This document shows positions 20,434-31,513 of a stretch of 64,000 bases of DNA, piece after piece (position 1 is the first letter of the stretch; each line of letters opens with the position of its first letter). The position numbers and the translations under genes were made by a program. Below the pieces are notes generated by a model. The model saw only the letters and a list, made by a program, of their open reading frames with translations, did no database searches and was not told the origin of the DNA. This DNA is from Limnohabitans sp. Bal53 (GTDB lineage: Bacteria; Pseudomonadota; Gammaproteobacteria; Burkholderiales; Burkholderiaceae_C): assembly GCF_003063355.1 (NCBI RefSeq), contig NZ_NESH01000003.1, positions 124,001-188,000 on the forward strand, in the 5' to 3' direction.

Positions 20434-21090
20434 ATGAATACTTTGACTCAATTTTCAAATTTGAACAGACGCCACTGGCTGACTGCTTTGGCTTTTGCCG
20501 GGCTGTCGTCCTTGCCGGTCTTCGCTGTGGCTGCCGATGAGGCGCCTGAGGCCTTCATTCAGCGTATCACCACAGAAACGTTGAACATCATCAAATCGGA
20601 CAAGGCGCTGCGCACAGGCGATGTCGCCAAAATCATGCTGCTGGTTGACAGCAAGCTGATGCCGCATGTCAACTTTCGCCGAATGACCGCCTTGGCCACG
20701 GGCCCGGCCTGGCGCAAAGCCACGCCCGAGCAGCAAAAGCGCTTGCAAGACGAATTCAAAATTTTACTGGTGCGCACCTATTCGGGCGCCCTGAACCAGA
20801 TCACCGACCAGGTGGTGGTGGTCAAGCCCTTGCGGGCGGGTCAGGAAGACAAAAACCTGGTGGTGAACACCGAAGTGCGTGGCAAAGGTGACCCGATCCA
20901 GCTCGACTACCGCCTCGAAAAAACCCCGGGCCAAGGCTCGGGCTGGATGATTTTTGACTTGAACGTGCTGGGCGTGTGGCTGATCGAGAACTACCGCAAC
21001 CAGTTCACCAAAGAGATCAATGCCGGTGGCATCGATGCGCTGATTGCCAGCTTGGCCGCACGCAACAAGTCCAACGCCAAAGCCTCTTGA
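20434..21090 (+). CDS. mlaC: Periplasmic phospholipid shuttle MlaC
   Basis: Soluble carrier that moves phospholipid between MlaA and MlaD. The 218-residue protein has an N-terminal signal with hydrophobic core LTALAFAGLSSLPVFAVAA and likely cleavage before DEAPEAF. The mature part shows the Ttg2D/MlaC pattern (HVNFRRMTALATGPAWRKATPEQ, LLVRTYSGAL, WMIFDLNVLGVWLIENYRNQF). The signal contains NRRHWL, resembling a twin-arginine motif. A 59-bp gap separates it from mlaA; mlaB follows after 11 bp. Confidence 0.93.
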   Translation: MNTLTQFSNLNRRHWLTALAFAGLSSLPVFAVAADEAPEAFIQRITTETLNIIKSDKALRTGDVAKIMLLVDSKLMPHVNFRRMTALATGPAWRKATPEQQKRLQDEFKILLVRTYSGALNQITDQVVVVKPLRAGQEDKNLVVNTEVRGKGDPIQLDYRLEKTPGQGSGWMIFDLNVLGVWLIENYRNQFTKEINAGGIDALIASLAARNKSNAKAS

Positions 21091-21101
21091 TTCGGTTTGA
21101 C

Positions 21102-21386
21102 ATGATTGCCTTGAAGCTGCCCGTCACCTTGCTGCACGACCAAGCCGACGCTTGCTTGGCGCAGTGGGAGTTGCAATTGGCGCAAGGGACCGCCCCCTTG
21201 CCAACAGAGGTGGTGTTGGATGCCTCTGCTTTGGTTGAATTTGATTCCTCTGCGTTGGCCGTTCTTTTGGGCTTGCGGCGGGTGTTGACTCAAAAAGGCC
21301 GAGCGTTGCGTGTCGAGGGCATGACGCCGCGCTTGCGCGAATTGGCCAGTCTTTACGGGGTGATGGACCTGCTCCAACCCGCCTGA
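21102..21386 (+). CDS. mlaB: STAS-domain protein MlaB
   Basis: A 94-residue STAS-domain protein. The segment LVEFDSSALAVLLGLRR corresponds to the conserved helix and serine of the fold. MlaB binds MlaF and is needed for stability and activity of the transporter. I chose ATG 21102 because it begins the domain cleanly; the upstream open frame overlaps mlaC in another phase and is unlikely to be translated. Position directly after mlaC agrees with the usual end of the mla operon. Confidence 0.88.
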   Translation: MIALKLPVTLLHDQADACLAQWELQLAQGTAPLPTEVVLDASALVEFDSSALAVLLGLRRVLTQKGRALRVEGMTPRLRELASLYGVMDLLQPA

Positions 21387-21469
21387 GTGTTGGGTTTTGA
21401 GGCTTTTTAAGGTCGATCTGCAGCTTGCACGCCAGCATCTCGGGCCAGCACTTAAAATAGCCCTCTCCC

Positions 21470-22405
21470 ATGCCAGCGCTCTCTTTCCAATCCGTCTCCA
21501 AGATCTACCCTGCCAAACAGGCGGGCGCAGCCGCGTTCAAAGCGCTCGACCAAGTCAGCTTTGATGTGGAGGAGGGCGAATTCTTCGGCCTGCTTGGCCC
21601 AAACGGCGCAGGCAAAACCACCCTGATCAGCACCTTGGCCGGTCTCAGCCGCCCCACCACCGGGCGCGTGTTGGTGCATGGCCACGATGTGCAAACCGAT
21701 TACGCCGCTGCCCGCCGCTTGCTCGGCGTGGTGCCGCAAGAGCTGGTGTTTGACCCGTTTTTCACGGTGCGTGAGGCGCTGCGCATCCAGTCGGGCTATT
21801 TCGGTGTCAAGCACAACGACGCCTGGATCGACGAGTTGCTGGACAGTCTGGGTTTGGCCGACAAGGCGGGCGCCAACATGCGCCAACTCTCGGGCGGCAT
21901 GAAGCGCCGCGTGCTGGTGGCGCAAGCCCTGGTGCACAAACCCCGCGTGATCGTGCTCGACGAGCCCACCGCCGGGGTCGATGTCGAGCTGCGCCAGACC
22001 CTGTGGGCCTTCATCGCCAAACTCAACAAGCAAGGCCACACCGTCTTGCTGACTACCCATTACTTGGAAGAAGCCGAAGCCCTGTGCGGCCGCATTGCCA
22101 TGCTCAAGCGCGGGCAGTTGCTGGCCTTGGAGCGCACATCCGACTTGCTGCGCTCGGCCACCAGCCAGGTGCTGCGTTTCAAGCTCGACGGTGACTTGCC
22201 GCCTGCCGTGGCGGCCATCGCCCGCGTCACAGGCCGCATCGTGCAGTTGCCCGTGCACAACGCGGTCGAGATCGAAAATTATCTGGCCACCCTGCGCACT
22301 GCAGGCTTGGTGGTGGAAGACGTGGAAATCCGACAGGCCGACCTCGAAGACGTGTTTCTTGAAGTCATGAACCGCAAACAAACCGCCTCGGGAGCCCTGG
22401 CATGA
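21470..22405 (+). CDS. ABC-2 type exporter, ATP-binding subunit (YadG-like)
   Basis: A 311-residue ABC ATPase with Walker A GPNGAGKTT at 43-51, signature LSGGMKRRVLVAQAL, Walker B VIVLDEPTAGVD and H-loop LLTTHYLEEAE. A C-terminal extension of about 90 residues follows, as in DrrA/YadG-type exporters. It overlaps the permease gene by 4 bp, giving a two-gene exporter. Substrate unknown. Its position after the mla operon may indicate an envelope-related cargo, but that is only suggested by context. Confidence 0.9.
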   Translation: MPALSFQSVSKIYPAKQAGAAAFKALDQVSFDVEEGEFFGLLGPNGAGKTTLISTLAGLSRPTTGRVLVHGHDVQTDYAAARRLLGVVPQELVFDPFFTVREALRIQSGYFGVKHNDAWIDELLDSLGLADKAGANMRQLSGGMKRRVLVAQALVHKPRVIVLDEPTAGVDVELRQTLWAFIAKLNKQGHTVLLTTHYLEEAEALCGRIAMLKRGQLLALERTSDLLRSATSQVLRFKLDGDLPPAVAAIARVTGRIVQLPVHNAVEIENYLATLRTAGLVVEDVEIRQADLEDVFLEVMNRKQTASGALA

Positions 22406-23157
22406 CCGGCTGGCAAACCCTGCTCTACAAAGAGGTGCTGCGTTTTTGGAAAGTCGCTTTCCAGACGGTGGGCGCACCTGTGCTGACCTCGGTGCTGTAC
22501 ATGCTCATCTTCGGCCATGTGCTCGAAGACCATGTCAAGGTGTATGACAACGTGCCCTATACCTCGTTTTTGTTGCCGGGCCTGATGATGATGGGGGTGC
22601 TGCAAAACGCTTTTGCCAACAGCTCGTCGAGCCTGGTGCAAAGCAAGATCATGGGCAGCTTGGTGTTTTTGTTGCTCACGCCCTTGTCGCAACGCAGCTG
22701 GTTTGTGGCCTATGTGGGCTCATCGGTGGTGCGTGGTCTGGCTGTGGGCTTGGGCGTGTTCGTCATCACGGGCTGGATGGTCAACATCACGTTTGTGAAC
22801 CCGCTGTGGATTTTGGTGTTTGCCGTCATGGGCGCTGCCATGATGGGCGCATTGGGCGTGATCGCCGGCCTGTGGGCTGAAAAGTTTGACCAGATGGCCG
22901 CTTTCCAGAACTTCATCATCATGCCCATGACGTTTTTGTCGGGCGTGTTTTATTCCATCCATTCGCTGCCGCCGTTTTGGCAAAAGCTCAGCCACCTGAA
23001 CCCGTTTTTCTACATGATCGACGGCTTTCGCTACGGCTTTTTTGGCCAAAGCGATGTCTCCCCTTGGCTCAGTCTGGCGGTGGTGGGCACTGCCTTGGCC
23101 GCCATCAGTGCCTTGACCCTTCACCTTTTGCGCATCGGCTACAAAATCCGAAGCTGA
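22402..23157 (+). CDS. ABC-2 type exporter, permease subunit (YadH-like)
   Basis: A 251-residue membrane protein with about six membrane segments matching the ABC-2 permease family. Typical parts are YTSFLLPGLMMMGVLQNAFANSS, MGSLVFLLLTPLS and the closing PFFYMIDGFRYGFFG. It overlaps the ATPase gene by ATGA (22402-22405), so the pair forms one exporter. The sequence does not show what is exported. Confidence 0.9.
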   Translation: MTGWQTLLYKEVLRFWKVAFQTVGAPVLTSVLYMLIFGHVLEDHVKVYDNVPYTSFLLPGLMMMGVLQNAFANSSSSLVQSKIMGSLVFLLLTPLSQRSWFVAYVGSSVVRGLAVGLGVFVITGWMVNITFVNPLWILVFAVMGAAMMGALGVIAGLWAEKFDQMAAFQNFIIMPMTFLSGVFYSIHSLPPFWQKLSHLNPFFYMIDGFRYGFFGQSDVSPWLSLAVVGTALAAISALTLHLLRIGYKIRS

Positions 23158-23163
23158 AACCCC

Positions 23164-23406
23164 ATGAACGCTGAGCAACTCCAAGCCATCATCGCCGCAG
23201 GCCTTTCGTGCACCCACCTCACGGTGGAGGGCGATGGTCGCCATTGGAGCGCGGTGGTCGTGTCCGAGGCCTTTGCCGGCCTGCGCCCTATTGCACGCCA
23301 CCAACGCGTTTACGCCACGTTGGGCCAAAAAATGCACACCGATGAGGTGCACGCCTTGTCGATGAAGACCTACACGCCCGCCGAATGGGCTGCGCAAGCG
23401 AAATGA
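23164..23406 (+). CDS. BolA/IbaG family protein
   Basis: An 80-residue BolA-fold protein with the characteristic RHQRVYATLG (loop after beta-2) and EVHALSMKTYTPAEW near the C-terminus. The short IbaG-like form normally works with monothiol glutaredoxins in iron-sulfur trafficking; a matching CGFS glutaredoxin gene lies at 61193-61516. In E. coli ibaG also sits next to murA and mla genes, so the synteny supports the IbaG assignment. It starts 6 bp after the permease gene. Confidence 0.9.
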   Translation: MNAEQLQAIIAAGLSCTHLTVEGDGRHWSAVVVSEAFAGLRPIARHQRVYATLGQKMHTDEVHALSMKTYTPAEWAAQAK

Positions 23407-23444
23407 ACCGAAGGCCTTTGGGCCGCAACGCACAGACCTGATTC

Positions 23445-24710
23445 ATGGACAAACTGAAAATTCGCGGCGGCCACCGCCTGCAAGGCACGCTTGATGTGTC
23501 GGGTGCCAAAAACGCCGCCCTGCCGGAGTTGTGCGCCGCTTTGCTGAGCGCCGAACCCGTCACGCTGGCCAATGTGCCGCGTCTGCAAGACGTGTCGACC
23601 ATGCTCAAGCTGATCCGCAACATGGGCGTGACGGCCGAGCACCACGAAGACGGTCGCGTCACGCTGGATGCTGGGGCTTTGAAGAACCCTGAAGCACCTT
23701 ATGAGTTGGTGAAAACCATGCGCGCCTCGGTGCTGGCGCTGGGCCCCTTGCTGGCCCGTTTTGGCCACGCCAAAGTGTCTTTGCCCGGCGGTTGCGCCAT
23801 TGGCTCGCGCCCGGTCGACCAGCACATCAAAGGCCTGCAGGCCATGGGTGCGGTCATCACGGTGGACCACGGTTACATGCTGGCCAGCTTGCCCGAGGGC
23901 CGCACGCGCCTCAAAGGTGCGCACATCACCACCGACATGGTCACCGTCACCGGCACTGAAAACTTCATGATGGCCGCGGCCCTGGCCGAAGGCGAGACGG
24001 TGCTGGAAAACGCCGCCCAAGAGCCCGAGATTCCCGACCTGGCCGAGATGCTCATCAAAATGGGTGCCAAGATCGAAGGCCACGGCACTCGCCGCATCCG
24101 CATTCAGGGTGTGGACCGTCTGCATGGTTGTGAGCACCAAGTGGTGGCCGACCGCATCGAGGCGGGTACCTTTTTGTGCGCGGTGGCGGCCACGGGCGGT
24201 GATGTGGTGTTGCGCCACGGACGCGCCGATCACCTCGAAGTCGTGATCGAAAAGCTGCGCGATGCCGGTGCCACCATCGAGGCGGGCGAGGGCTTCATTC
24301 GTGTCAAGGCCGATGGCCGCTTGAAAGCCCAGAGCTTTCGCACCACCGAATACCCGGGCTTCCCGACCGACATGCAGGCGCAGTTCATGGCGCTCAACTG
24401 CATCGCGCAAGGCGCGAGCAAGGTGACCGAAACCATTTTTGAAAACCGTTTCATGCACGTCAACGAGTTGGTGCGCCTGGGTGCCCACATCCAGATCGAC
24501 GGCAAGGTGTCGGTGATCGAGGGCGTGGAAAAGCTCTCGGGTGCGACGGTCATGGCGACGGACTTGCGGGCCTCGGCCAGCTTGGTGATTGCCGGCTTGG
24601 TGGCCGAAGGCGAAACCATTGTCGACCGCATTTACCACCTGGACCGCGGCTATGACCGCATGGAATTGAAACTGCGCGGCCTGGGGGCCGACATTGAAAG
24701 AGTGAAATGA
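23445..24710 (+). CDS. murA: UDP-N-acetylglucosamine 1-carboxyvinyltransferase
   Basis: First committed step of peptidoglycan synthesis: transfers enolpyruvate from PEP to UDP-GlcNAc. The 421-residue protein shows Lys22 in [12 protein letters not shown] and the active-site Cys117 in [14 protein letters not shown], so it is the fosfomycin-sensitive form as judged by Cys rather than Asp. The closing [16 protein letters not shown] is standard. Length matches the family. Its stop overlaps hisG by ATGA, tying the gene to the histidine operon. Confidence 0.98.
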   Translation: MDKLKIRGGHRLQGTLDVSGAKNAALPELCAALLSAEPVTLANVPRLQDVSTMLKLIRNMGVTAEHHEDGRVTLDAGALKNPEAPYELVKTMRASVLALGPLLARFGHAKVSLPGGCAIGSRPVDQHIKGLQAMGAVITVDHGYMLASLPEGRTRLKGAHITTDMVTVTGTENFMMAAALAEGETVLENAAQEPEIPDLAEMLIKMGAKIEGHGTRRIRIQGVDRLHGCEHQVVADRIEAGTFLCAVAATGGDVVLRHGRADHLEVVIEKLRDAGATIEAGEGFIRVKADGRLKAQSFRTTEYPGFPTDMQAQFMALNCIAQGASKVTETIFENRFMHVNELVRLGAHIQIDGKVSVIEGVEKLSGATVMATDLRASASLVIAGLVAEGETIVDRIYHLDRGYDRMELKLRGLGADIERVK

Positions 24711-25348
24711 TCACGCTGGCCCTGTCCAAAGGACGCATCTTTGACGAAACCCTGCCGCTGCTCAAGGCCGCTGGCATCGAGGTGCTGGAAGACCCTGAAA
24801 AATCCCGCAAGCTGATCTTGCCCACCAACCAAGCCAACGTGCGCGTGGTGCTGGTGCGGGCCAGCGATGTGCCCACCTATGTGGAATACGGCGGCGCCGA
24901 TCTGGGTGTGACCGGCCTCGACACCCTCATCGAGCACGGCGGCCAGGGTCTGTACCAGCCGTTGGACCTGAACATCGCCAAATGCCGCATGAGTGTGGCC
25001 GTGCGGGCCGATGACGACTACGCAGCGCTCGTGCGCACCGGGGCACGCCTGAAAGTGGCCACCAAATACACGACCATTGCCCGCGACTTCTTTGCCACCA
25101 AGGGCGTACACGTCGACCTGATCAAGCTCTACGGCAGCATGGAGTTGGCACCACTTACGGGCCTGGCCGATGCCATTGTGGACCTGGTGTCGACGGGCAA
25201 CACGCTCAAGGCCAATCATCTGGTTGAAGTCGAACGCATCATGGACATCAGCTCGCGCTTGGTGGTGAACCAGGCTGCGCTCAAGCTCAAGCAAGCGCCG
25301 ATTCGCGCCATCATCGACGCCTTTGCGGGCGCAGTGAAGAAAGACTGA
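24707..25348 (+). CDS. hisG: ATP phosphoribosyltransferase, short form
   Basis: Catalyses the first step of histidine synthesis, joining ATP and PRPP. At 213 residues it is the short HisGS form, which lacks the C-terminal regulatory domain and normally needs HisZ for activity and feedback control. Seen motifs: [30 protein letters not shown] and the PRPP-binding [19 protein letters not shown]. It overlaps murA by 4 bp and is followed by hisD after 2 bp. No hisZ is present in this window. Confidence 0.97.
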   Translation: MITLALSKGRIFDETLPLLKAAGIEVLEDPEKSRKLILPTNQANVRVVLVRASDVPTYVEYGGADLGVTGLDTLIEHGGQGLYQPLDLNIAKCRMSVAVRADDDYAALVRTGARLKVATKYTTIARDFFATKGVHVDLIKLYGSMELAPLTGLADAIVDLVSTGNTLKANHLVEVERIMDISSRLVVNQAALKLKQAPIRAIIDAFAGAVKKD

Positions 25349-25350
25349 AC

Positions 25351-26694
25351 ATGGGATTGCACGCCAAACCTTTGCAACTGAACACGGCCGACGCCGGTTT
25401 TGAAGCGGCCTTCGCGGCGCGCCTGCATTGGTCTGCCGACACCGACGCCGCCATCGAGCAGCGTGTGGCCGACATCCTGGCCGATGTGCAAAAACACGGC
25501 GATGCCGCCGTGCTGGAATACACCCAGCGCTTTGATGGCCTGCAAGCGCCCGACGTGCAGGCGCTGGAGATCACCCAAGCCGAATTGCAAGTCGCTTTGG
25601 ACAGCTTGCCCGCCGTGCAGCGCGAAGCCCTGCAAGCCGCAGCAAGCCGGGTCCGCCAATACCACGAAGCGCAAAAGAAAGCCTCGGGCGAGAGCTGGAG
25701 CTACCGCGACGAAGACGGCACGCTGCTGGGCCAAAAAGTCACGCCGCTCGATCGCGTGGGCATTTACGTGCCCGGTGGCAAAGCCGCTTACCCCTCATCG
25801 GTGTTGATGAACGCGATACCCGCTCACGTGGCGGGTGTGCAAGAGATCATCATGGTCGTGCCCACGCCTGCTGGTGTGCGCAACCCGCTGGTGCTGGCCG
25901 CTGCCTGTGTGGCGGGCGTGAGCCGCGCCTTCACGGTGGGTGGCGCGCAAGCCGTGGCCGCGCTGGCTTATGGCACGGCCACCATTCCCAAGGTGGACAA
26001 AATCACCGGCCCCGGCAACGCCTACGTGGCCAGCGCCAAAAAGCGTGTGTTTGGCACCGTGGGCATCGACATGATCGCGGGCCCCAGCGAAATTCTGGTC
26101 TTGGCCGATGGCAGCACGCCCGCCGAATGGGTGGCGATGGATTTGTTCAGCCAGGCCGAGCACGACGAGCTGGCGCAAAGCATTTTGTTGTGCCCCGATG
26201 CGTCCTACATTGCCGAAGTACAGGCCGCCATTGACCGCCTGCTGCCCACCATGCCCCGCCGCGAGATCATCGCCAAGTCATTGAACGACCGAGGCGCTTT
26301 GATCTTGACCCGCAACATGGAAGAAGCCTGCGCCATCAGCAACCGCATCGCGCCCGAGCACCTGGAGGTGTCGAGCAGCGAGCCGCACCGCTGGGAGCCC
26401 CTGTTGCGCCACGCGGGGGCGATCTTTTTGGGCGCTTTCACCAGCGAGTCTCTGGGCGACTACTGCGCAGGCCCCAACCATGTGCTGCCCACCAGCGGCA
26501 CAGCGCGCTTTTCCTCGCCTTTGGGTGTGTACGACTTCCAAAAGCGCAGCAGCCTGATCGAGGTCAGCGAAGCAGGTGCGCAGCCTCTGGGGCGTATTGC
26601 TGCCGAGCTGGCTTATGGTGAAGGCCTGCAAGCGCACGCCCGTGCCGCCGAATTGCGCTTGAACCCTGTTCCCCCCATGCGAGAGCCGACATGA
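25351..26694 (+). CDS. hisD: Histidinol dehydrogenase
   Basis: Oxidises L-histidinol to histidine in two NAD-linked steps. All key residues are present by position: zinc ligands Gln268, His271, Asp370 and His429, and catalytic Glu336-His337 (IAPEHLEV). Other family segments are [35 protein letters not shown] and [16 protein letters not shown]. At 447 residues it is slightly longer at the N-terminus than E. coli HisD. hisC overlaps by 4 bp. Confidence 0.98.
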   Translation: MGLHAKPLQLNTADAGFEAAFAARLHWSADTDAAIEQRVADILADVQKHGDAAVLEYTQRFDGLQAPDVQALEITQAELQVALDSLPAVQREALQAAASRVRQYHEAQKKASGESWSYRDEDGTLLGQKVTPLDRVGIYVPGGKAAYPSSVLMNAIPAHVAGVQEIIMVVPTPAGVRNPLVLAAACVAGVSRAFTVGGAQAVAALAYGTATIPKVDKITGPGNAYVASAKKRVFGTVGIDMIAGPSEILVLADGSTPAEWVAMDLFSQAEHDELAQSILLCPDASYIAEVQAAIDRLLPTMPRREIIAKSLNDRGALILTRNMEEACAISNRIAPEHLEVSSSEPHRWEPLLRHAGAIFLGAFTSESLGDYCAGPNHVLPTSGTARFSSPLGVYDFQKRSSLIEVSEAGAQPLGRIAAELAYGEGLQAHARAAELRLNPVPPMREPT

Positions 26695-27773
26695 CCGTGA
26701 GCCCCCAACTGATGCAACGCATCCGCCAGGACGTGCAGTCCATGCACGCCTATGCCATCCAGGATTCGGTGGGCATGGTCAAGCTCGACGCGATGGAAAA
26801 CCCACACCGCTTGCCCGCTGAGCTGCAAAAAGCGCTGGGCGAGCGACTGGGCGCCTTGGCGCTGAACCGCTACCCCGATGGCCGCGTGAACGAACTGCGC
26901 CATGCTTTGGCCCAGCACGCCGGCATGCCCGAAGGCTTCGACATCATGCTGGGCAATGGCTCGGACGAATTGATCTCTTTGCTGGCCATGGCCTGTGATG
27001 TGCCCGGTGCCAGCATCCTTTCGCCCTTGCCCGGCTTTGTGATGTACGCCATGAGCGCCCAGCTGCAAGGTCTGGCCTTTCACGGCGTGCCGCTCACCGC
27101 CGACTTTGAACTCGACGAAGCCGCCATGCTGGCCGCCATTGCCGAGCACAAGCCGTCCATCGTCTACCTGGCTTACCCCAACAACCCCACGGGCAACCTG
27201 TGGAACGACGAGGTGATCGAGAAGATCGTGCTCGCGCAAGGCGCACAAGGCGGCTTGGTGGTCATGGACGAGGCTTACCAGCCCTTTGCCAGCCGCAGCT
27301 ATATCGACCGCATCACGCGCCATTCGCACGTCTTGCTCATGCGCACGCTGTCCAAGTTTGGCTTGGCCGGGGTGCGCTTGGGCTACATGATTGGCCCCAA
27401 GGCTTTGGTGGCCGAGATCGACAAGGTGCGCCCGCCTTACAACATCAGCGTGCTGAATTACGAGTGCGCTCTGTTTGCGTTGGAGCACACCGAGGTGTTT
27501 GCAGCCCAAGCGAAAGACCTGCGCGAGCAGCGCACCCGTTTGCTGAATGAACTGGCCGCCATGCCTGGTGTGACCCCGTTCCCGAGCGAAGCGAACATGA
27601 TCTTGGCCCGCGTGCCCGATGCAGCCAAAACCTTTGACGGCCTGAAGGCCCACGGCGTGCTGATCAAGAACATTTCTAAAATGCACCCATTGCTGGCCAA
27701 CTGCTTGCGCCTGACGGTGGGCACCGCCGCAGAAAACGACCAACTCCTTGCTGCTCTGAAAGCCTCCTTATGA
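26691..27773 (+). CDS. hisC: Histidinol-phosphate aminotransferase
   Basis: PLP enzyme converting imidazole-acetol phosphate to histidinol phosphate. The 360-residue protein belongs to aminotransferase class [13 protein letters not shown] near 89-98, [10 protein letters not shown] near 162-171, [10 protein letters not shown] near 190-199, and the PLP lysine Lys222 in [14 protein letters not shown]. Position between hisD and hisB, with ATGA overlaps on both sides, settles the role within this broad family. Confidence 0.97.
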   Translation: MTVSPQLMQRIRQDVQSMHAYAIQDSVGMVKLDAMENPHRLPAELQKALGERLGALALNRYPDGRVNELRHALAQHAGMPEGFDIMLGNGSDELISLLAMACDVPGASILSPLPGFVMYAMSAQLQGLAFHGVPLTADFELDEAAMLAAIAEHKPSIVYLAYPNNPTGNLWNDEVIEKIVLAQGAQGGLVVMDEAYQPFASRSYIDRITRHSHVLLMRTLSKFGLAGVRLGYMIGPKALVAEIDKVRPPYNISVLNYECALFALEHTEVFAAQAKDLREQRTRLLNELAAMPGVTPFPSEANMILARVPDAAKTFDGLKAHGVLIKNISKMHPLLANCLRLTVGTAAENDQLLAALKASL

Positions 27774-28360
27774 ACCGCACAGCAAACGTGACCCGCAAGA
27801 CGGCCGAGACGAACATCCGTGTTGCCATCAACTTGGACGGCACGGGCCAAGCCAAGCTGGCCAGCGGCATTGGTTTTCTGGACCACATGCTCGACCAGAT
27901 CGCCCGCCACGGTTTGATTGATCTGGACATCGCCTGTGAAGGTGACTTGCACATCGACGGCCACCACACGGTGGAAGACATTGGCATCACCTTGGGCCAG
28001 GCGTTTGCCCAAGCCATTGGTGACAAAAAAGGCATCCGCCGTTATGGTCACGCCTACGTGCCGCTCGACGAAGCCTTGAGCCGCGTGGTGGTGGATTTTT
28101 CGGGCCGCCCTGGTTTGCACATGGACGTGAAGTTCACTTCTGGTTCGCTGGGCTCGCTCGATACGCAACTGGTTTATGAGTTCTTCCAGGGCTTTGTGAA
28201 CCACGCGCTGTGCACGCTGCACATTGACAACCTCAAGGGCGTGAACGCACACCACCAGTGCGAGACGATTTTCAAGGCCTTCGCCCGCGCCGTGCGTGCC
28301 GCGCTCGAACTCGATCCGCGCTCGGCGGGCGTGATCCCTTCCACCAAAGGAAGTCTCTGA
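27770..28360 (+). CDS. hisB: Imidazoleglycerol-phosphate dehydratase
   Basis: A 196-residue monofunctional HisB; there is no fused histidinol phosphatase as in enterobacteria. The metal-binding histidines are seen in [30 protein letters not shown] and [15 protein letters not shown] with [16 protein letters not shown]. The ATG overlaps the hisC stop. A separate histinol-phosphate phosphatase must therefore be encoded elsewhere. hisH begins 2 bp after the stop. Confidence 0.98.
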   Translation: MNRTANVTRKTAETNIRVAINLDGTGQAKLASGIGFLDHMLDQIARHGLIDLDIACEGDLHIDGHHTVEDIGITLGQAFAQAIGDKKGIRRYGHAYVPLDEALSRVVVDFSGRPGLHMDVKFTSGSLGSLDTQLVYEFFQGFVNHALCTLHIDNLKGVNAHHQCETIFKAFARAVRAALELDPRSAGVIPSTKGSL

Positions 28361-28362
28361 GC

Positions 28363-29019
28363 ATGAGCGTCAACCGCGTCGCCGTTGTGGACTACGGCAT
28401 GGGCAACCTGCGCAGCGTGGCGCAGGCGGTGATGCATGCCGCCTCCAGCGTGGACCATGCCGAAGTCACCGTTACCAGTGATCCGCAAGTCGTGCGCGAC
28501 GCGCACCGTGTGGTTTTGCCGGGGCAGGGCGCCATGCCCGATTGCATGCGCGAGCTGCGCGAGTCGGGCCTGATGGACGCCGTGCTCGAAGCTGCTGCCA
28601 GCAAGCCTTTATTTGGTGTGTGTGTGGGCATGCAAATGCTGCTGGACCACAGCGACGAGGGCGACACGCCTGGCTTGGGTCTGATCCCCGGGCGCGTGGT
28701 CAAGTTCGATTTGGCCGGACAAATGCAGCCCGACGGCACCCGCTACAAAGTGCCGCAAATGGGCTGGAACCAAGTCTGGCAAGACAAGCCAGCACATGCC
28801 TTGTGGCAGGGCGTTGAGGACGGCAGCTGGTATTATTTTGTGCACAGCTTCTATGCCCAGGTGGCCAACCCGGCGCACAGCGCGGCCCAGACCGACTACG
28901 GCGGCCGCTTTGCTTGTGCCATTGCCCGTGACAATATATTTGCCACTCAGTTTCACCCCGAAAAAAGCGCGGCCCAAGGTTTGGCTTTGTTCCGCAACTT
29001 CCTCCACTGGCAGCCTTGA
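28363..29019 (+). CDS. hisH: Imidazole glycerol phosphate synthase, glutaminase subunit
   Basis: Class I glutamine amidotransferase that feeds ammonia to HisF. The 218-residue protein shows the catalytic triad Cys87 (FGVCVGMQ), His198 and Glu200 (FHPEKS), and the oxyanion-strand PGQGAMPD. I set the start at ATG 28363 from the standard N-terminus ([14 protein letters not shown]); the open frame extends upstream only as overlap with hisB. In the same operon but separated from its partner hisF by hisA and an epimerase gene. Confidence 0.97.
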   Translation: MSVNRVAVVDYGMGNLRSVAQAVMHAASSVDHAEVTVTSDPQVVRDAHRVVLPGQGAMPDCMRELRESGLMDAVLEAAASKPLFGVCVGMQMLLDHSDEGDTPGLGLIPGRVVKFDLAGQMQPDGTRYKVPQMGWNQVWQDKPAHALWQGVEDGSWYYFVHSFYAQVANPAHSAAQTDYGGRFACAIARDNIFATQFHPEKSAAQGLALFRNFLHWQP

Positions 29020-29068
29020 GAAGTTTTCACTGCCGTTTCTCAGCCCCTCAGTCTTTTTTTAAATCGCC

Positions 29069-29809
29069 ATGATTCTGATCCCCGCCATTGACCTCAAAGA
29101 CGGCCACTGCGTTCGCCTCAAGCAAGGCGATATGGACCAAGCCACGACCTTTGGCGAAGACCCCGCCGCCATGGCCCGCACCTGGCTCGAAAAAGGCGCA
29201 CGCCGCCTGCACCTGGTGGATCTGAACGGCGCGTTCGCGGGCAAGCCGCAAAACTTCAGCGCCATCAAGTCCATCCTCAAGGAAGTCGGCCATGACATCC
29301 CGGTGCAGCTGGGCGGCGGTATCCGCGATCTGGACACGATTGAAAAATACATCGACAGCGGACTGCGGTACGTCATCATCGGCACTGCCGCCGTCAAGAA
29401 CCCCGGCTTTTTGAAAGACGCCTGCACCGCCTTTGGTGGCCACATCATCGTCGGGCTGGACGCCAAAGATGGCAAAGTCGCCACCGACGGCTGGAGCAAG
29501 CTCACCGGCCACGAAGTGGTGGACCTGGCCAAGAAGTTCGAAGACTGGGGCGTCGAGTCCATCATCTACACCGACATCGGCCGTGACGGCATGCTCAGCG
29601 GCATCAACATCGACGCCACCGTCAAACTGGCTCAAGCCCTGACCATCCCCGTGATCGCCTCGGGTGGCCTGTCCAACATGGCCGACATCGAGCAGCTGTG
29701 CGCTGTGGAAGATGAAGGCGTGGAAGGCGTGATTTGTGGCCGCGCCGTGTATTCGGGTGACCTCGACTTCGCGCTGGCGCAGCAACGCGCCGACGAACTC
29801 AACGGCTGA
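29069..29809 (+). CDS. hisA: Phosphoribosylformimino-5-aminoimidazole carboxamide ribotide isomerase
   Basis: Amadori isomerase of histidine synthesis, a 246-residue beta-alpha barrel. The two catalytic aspartates are visible: Asp8 in IPAIDLKDG and Asp131 in [15 protein letters not shown]. The phosphate-binding loops LGGGIRD and [11 protein letters not shown] are intact. It follows hisH after a 49-bp gap that contains a T-rich stretch just before the start. Confidence 0.98.
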   Translation: MILIPAIDLKDGHCVRLKQGDMDQATTFGEDPAAMARTWLEKGARRLHLVDLNGAFAGKPQNFSAIKSILKEVGHDIPVQLGGGIRDLDTIEKYIDSGLRYVIIGTAAVKNPGFLKDACTAFGGHIIVGLDAKDGKVATDGWSKLTGHEVVDLAKKFEDWGVESIIYTDIGRDGMLSGINIDATVKLAQALTIPVIASGGLSNMADIEQLCAVEDEGVEGVICGRAVYSGDLDFALAQQRADELNG

Positions 29810-29830
29810 TCCATCCCCTCGCGATTGCAC

Positions 29831-30688
29831 ATGAGCGCTCAGGCCACTTGTCGCGACACCGCGTTCGCGGGCCTGCCCGCTTGCGAATTGACGCTGCCGC
29901 AAGGCGACCGCCTGCTGGTGGCGCTGCACGGTGCGCATGTGCTGTCTTGGGTGTCGGGCGGGCAAGAGCGCCTGTACCACAGCCCCCAAAGCATATTGGA
30001 CGGCCAAGCCGCCATTCGCGGCGGTGTGCCGGTGTGTTTTCCGCAGTTCAACCAACGCGGTCCCATGGCCGAGCGCCTGCCCAAACACGGTTTTGCCCGC
30101 AATGTGGCCTGGTTGGCCGATGCGCCCGAACTGGGTGCCGAGCATGCCCGCCTCACGCTGCGCCTGAAGGACAACATCCAAACCCGCGCCTGGTGGCCCC
30201 AAGCCTTTGCCTTGGCGCTGCACATCGACCTGAGCCCAGGTGCCGTGCAACTGACGCTGGACGTGCACAACACAGACACCCAAACGCTCGCGTTCTCTGG
30301 CGCACTGCACACCTATTTGGCCGTGCCCGACGTGACGCAGGCCACGCTGCAGGGCCTGGGTGGTCAGCCCGAGTGGGATTCACTGACCGACACCCATGCG
30401 CCTGCGGCCGACACGATCCGCTTTGCCGCCGAGTTTGACCGCGTCTACGAAGCCGGGCAACAGCCCTTGACGCTGAACGATAGCTTGCAGATCAGCCAAA
30501 GCCCCAGCTGGGCCAACACCGTGGTCTGGAACCCCGCACAAGACCTGTGCAGGCGCCTGGCCGACATGCCCGAAGACGGCTGGCGGCACATGCTGTGCGT
30601 CGAAGCCGCGCAGGTCTACACACCCATCACTTTGCCTGCAGGTGGACGATGGGTGGGCTGGCAGCGCTTGCAAGTGCTGAAACCCTGA
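29831..30688 (+). CDS. Aldose 1-epimerase-family protein, probable D-hexose-6-phosphate mutarotase
   Basis: A 285-residue galactose mutarotase-fold protein of the YeaD-like hexose-6-phosphate mutarotase group. Family segments are GAHVLSW, AIRGGVPVCFPQFNQRGPMAERLPKHGFAR (cut here as AIRGGVPVCFPQF and LPKHGFARN) with likely acid His86, and CVEAAQVYTPITL with a conserved Glu near the C-terminus. ATG 29831 preferred over TTG 29825. It lies between hisA and hisF on the same strand, 21 and 24 bp from them, so it is probably co-transcribed. A role in histidine synthesis is not known. Confidence 0.85.
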   Translation: MSAQATCRDTAFAGLPACELTLPQGDRLLVALHGAHVLSWVSGGQERLYHSPQSILDGQAAIRGGVPVCFPQFNQRGPMAERLPKHGFARNVAWLADAPELGAEHARLTLRLKDNIQTRAWWPQAFALALHIDLSPGAVQLTLDVHNTDTQTLAFSGALHTYLAVPDVTQATLQGLGGQPEWDSLTDTHAPAADTIRFAAEFDRVYEAGQQPLTLNDSLQISQSPSWANTVVWNPAQDLCRRLADMPEDGWRHMLCVEAAQVYTPITLPAGGRWVGWQRLQVLKP

Positions 30689-30712
30689 ACCCATTCAACA
30701 AGAGAAGTCTCC

Positions 30713-31509
<797 letters not shown>

Positions 31510-31513
<4 letters not shown>

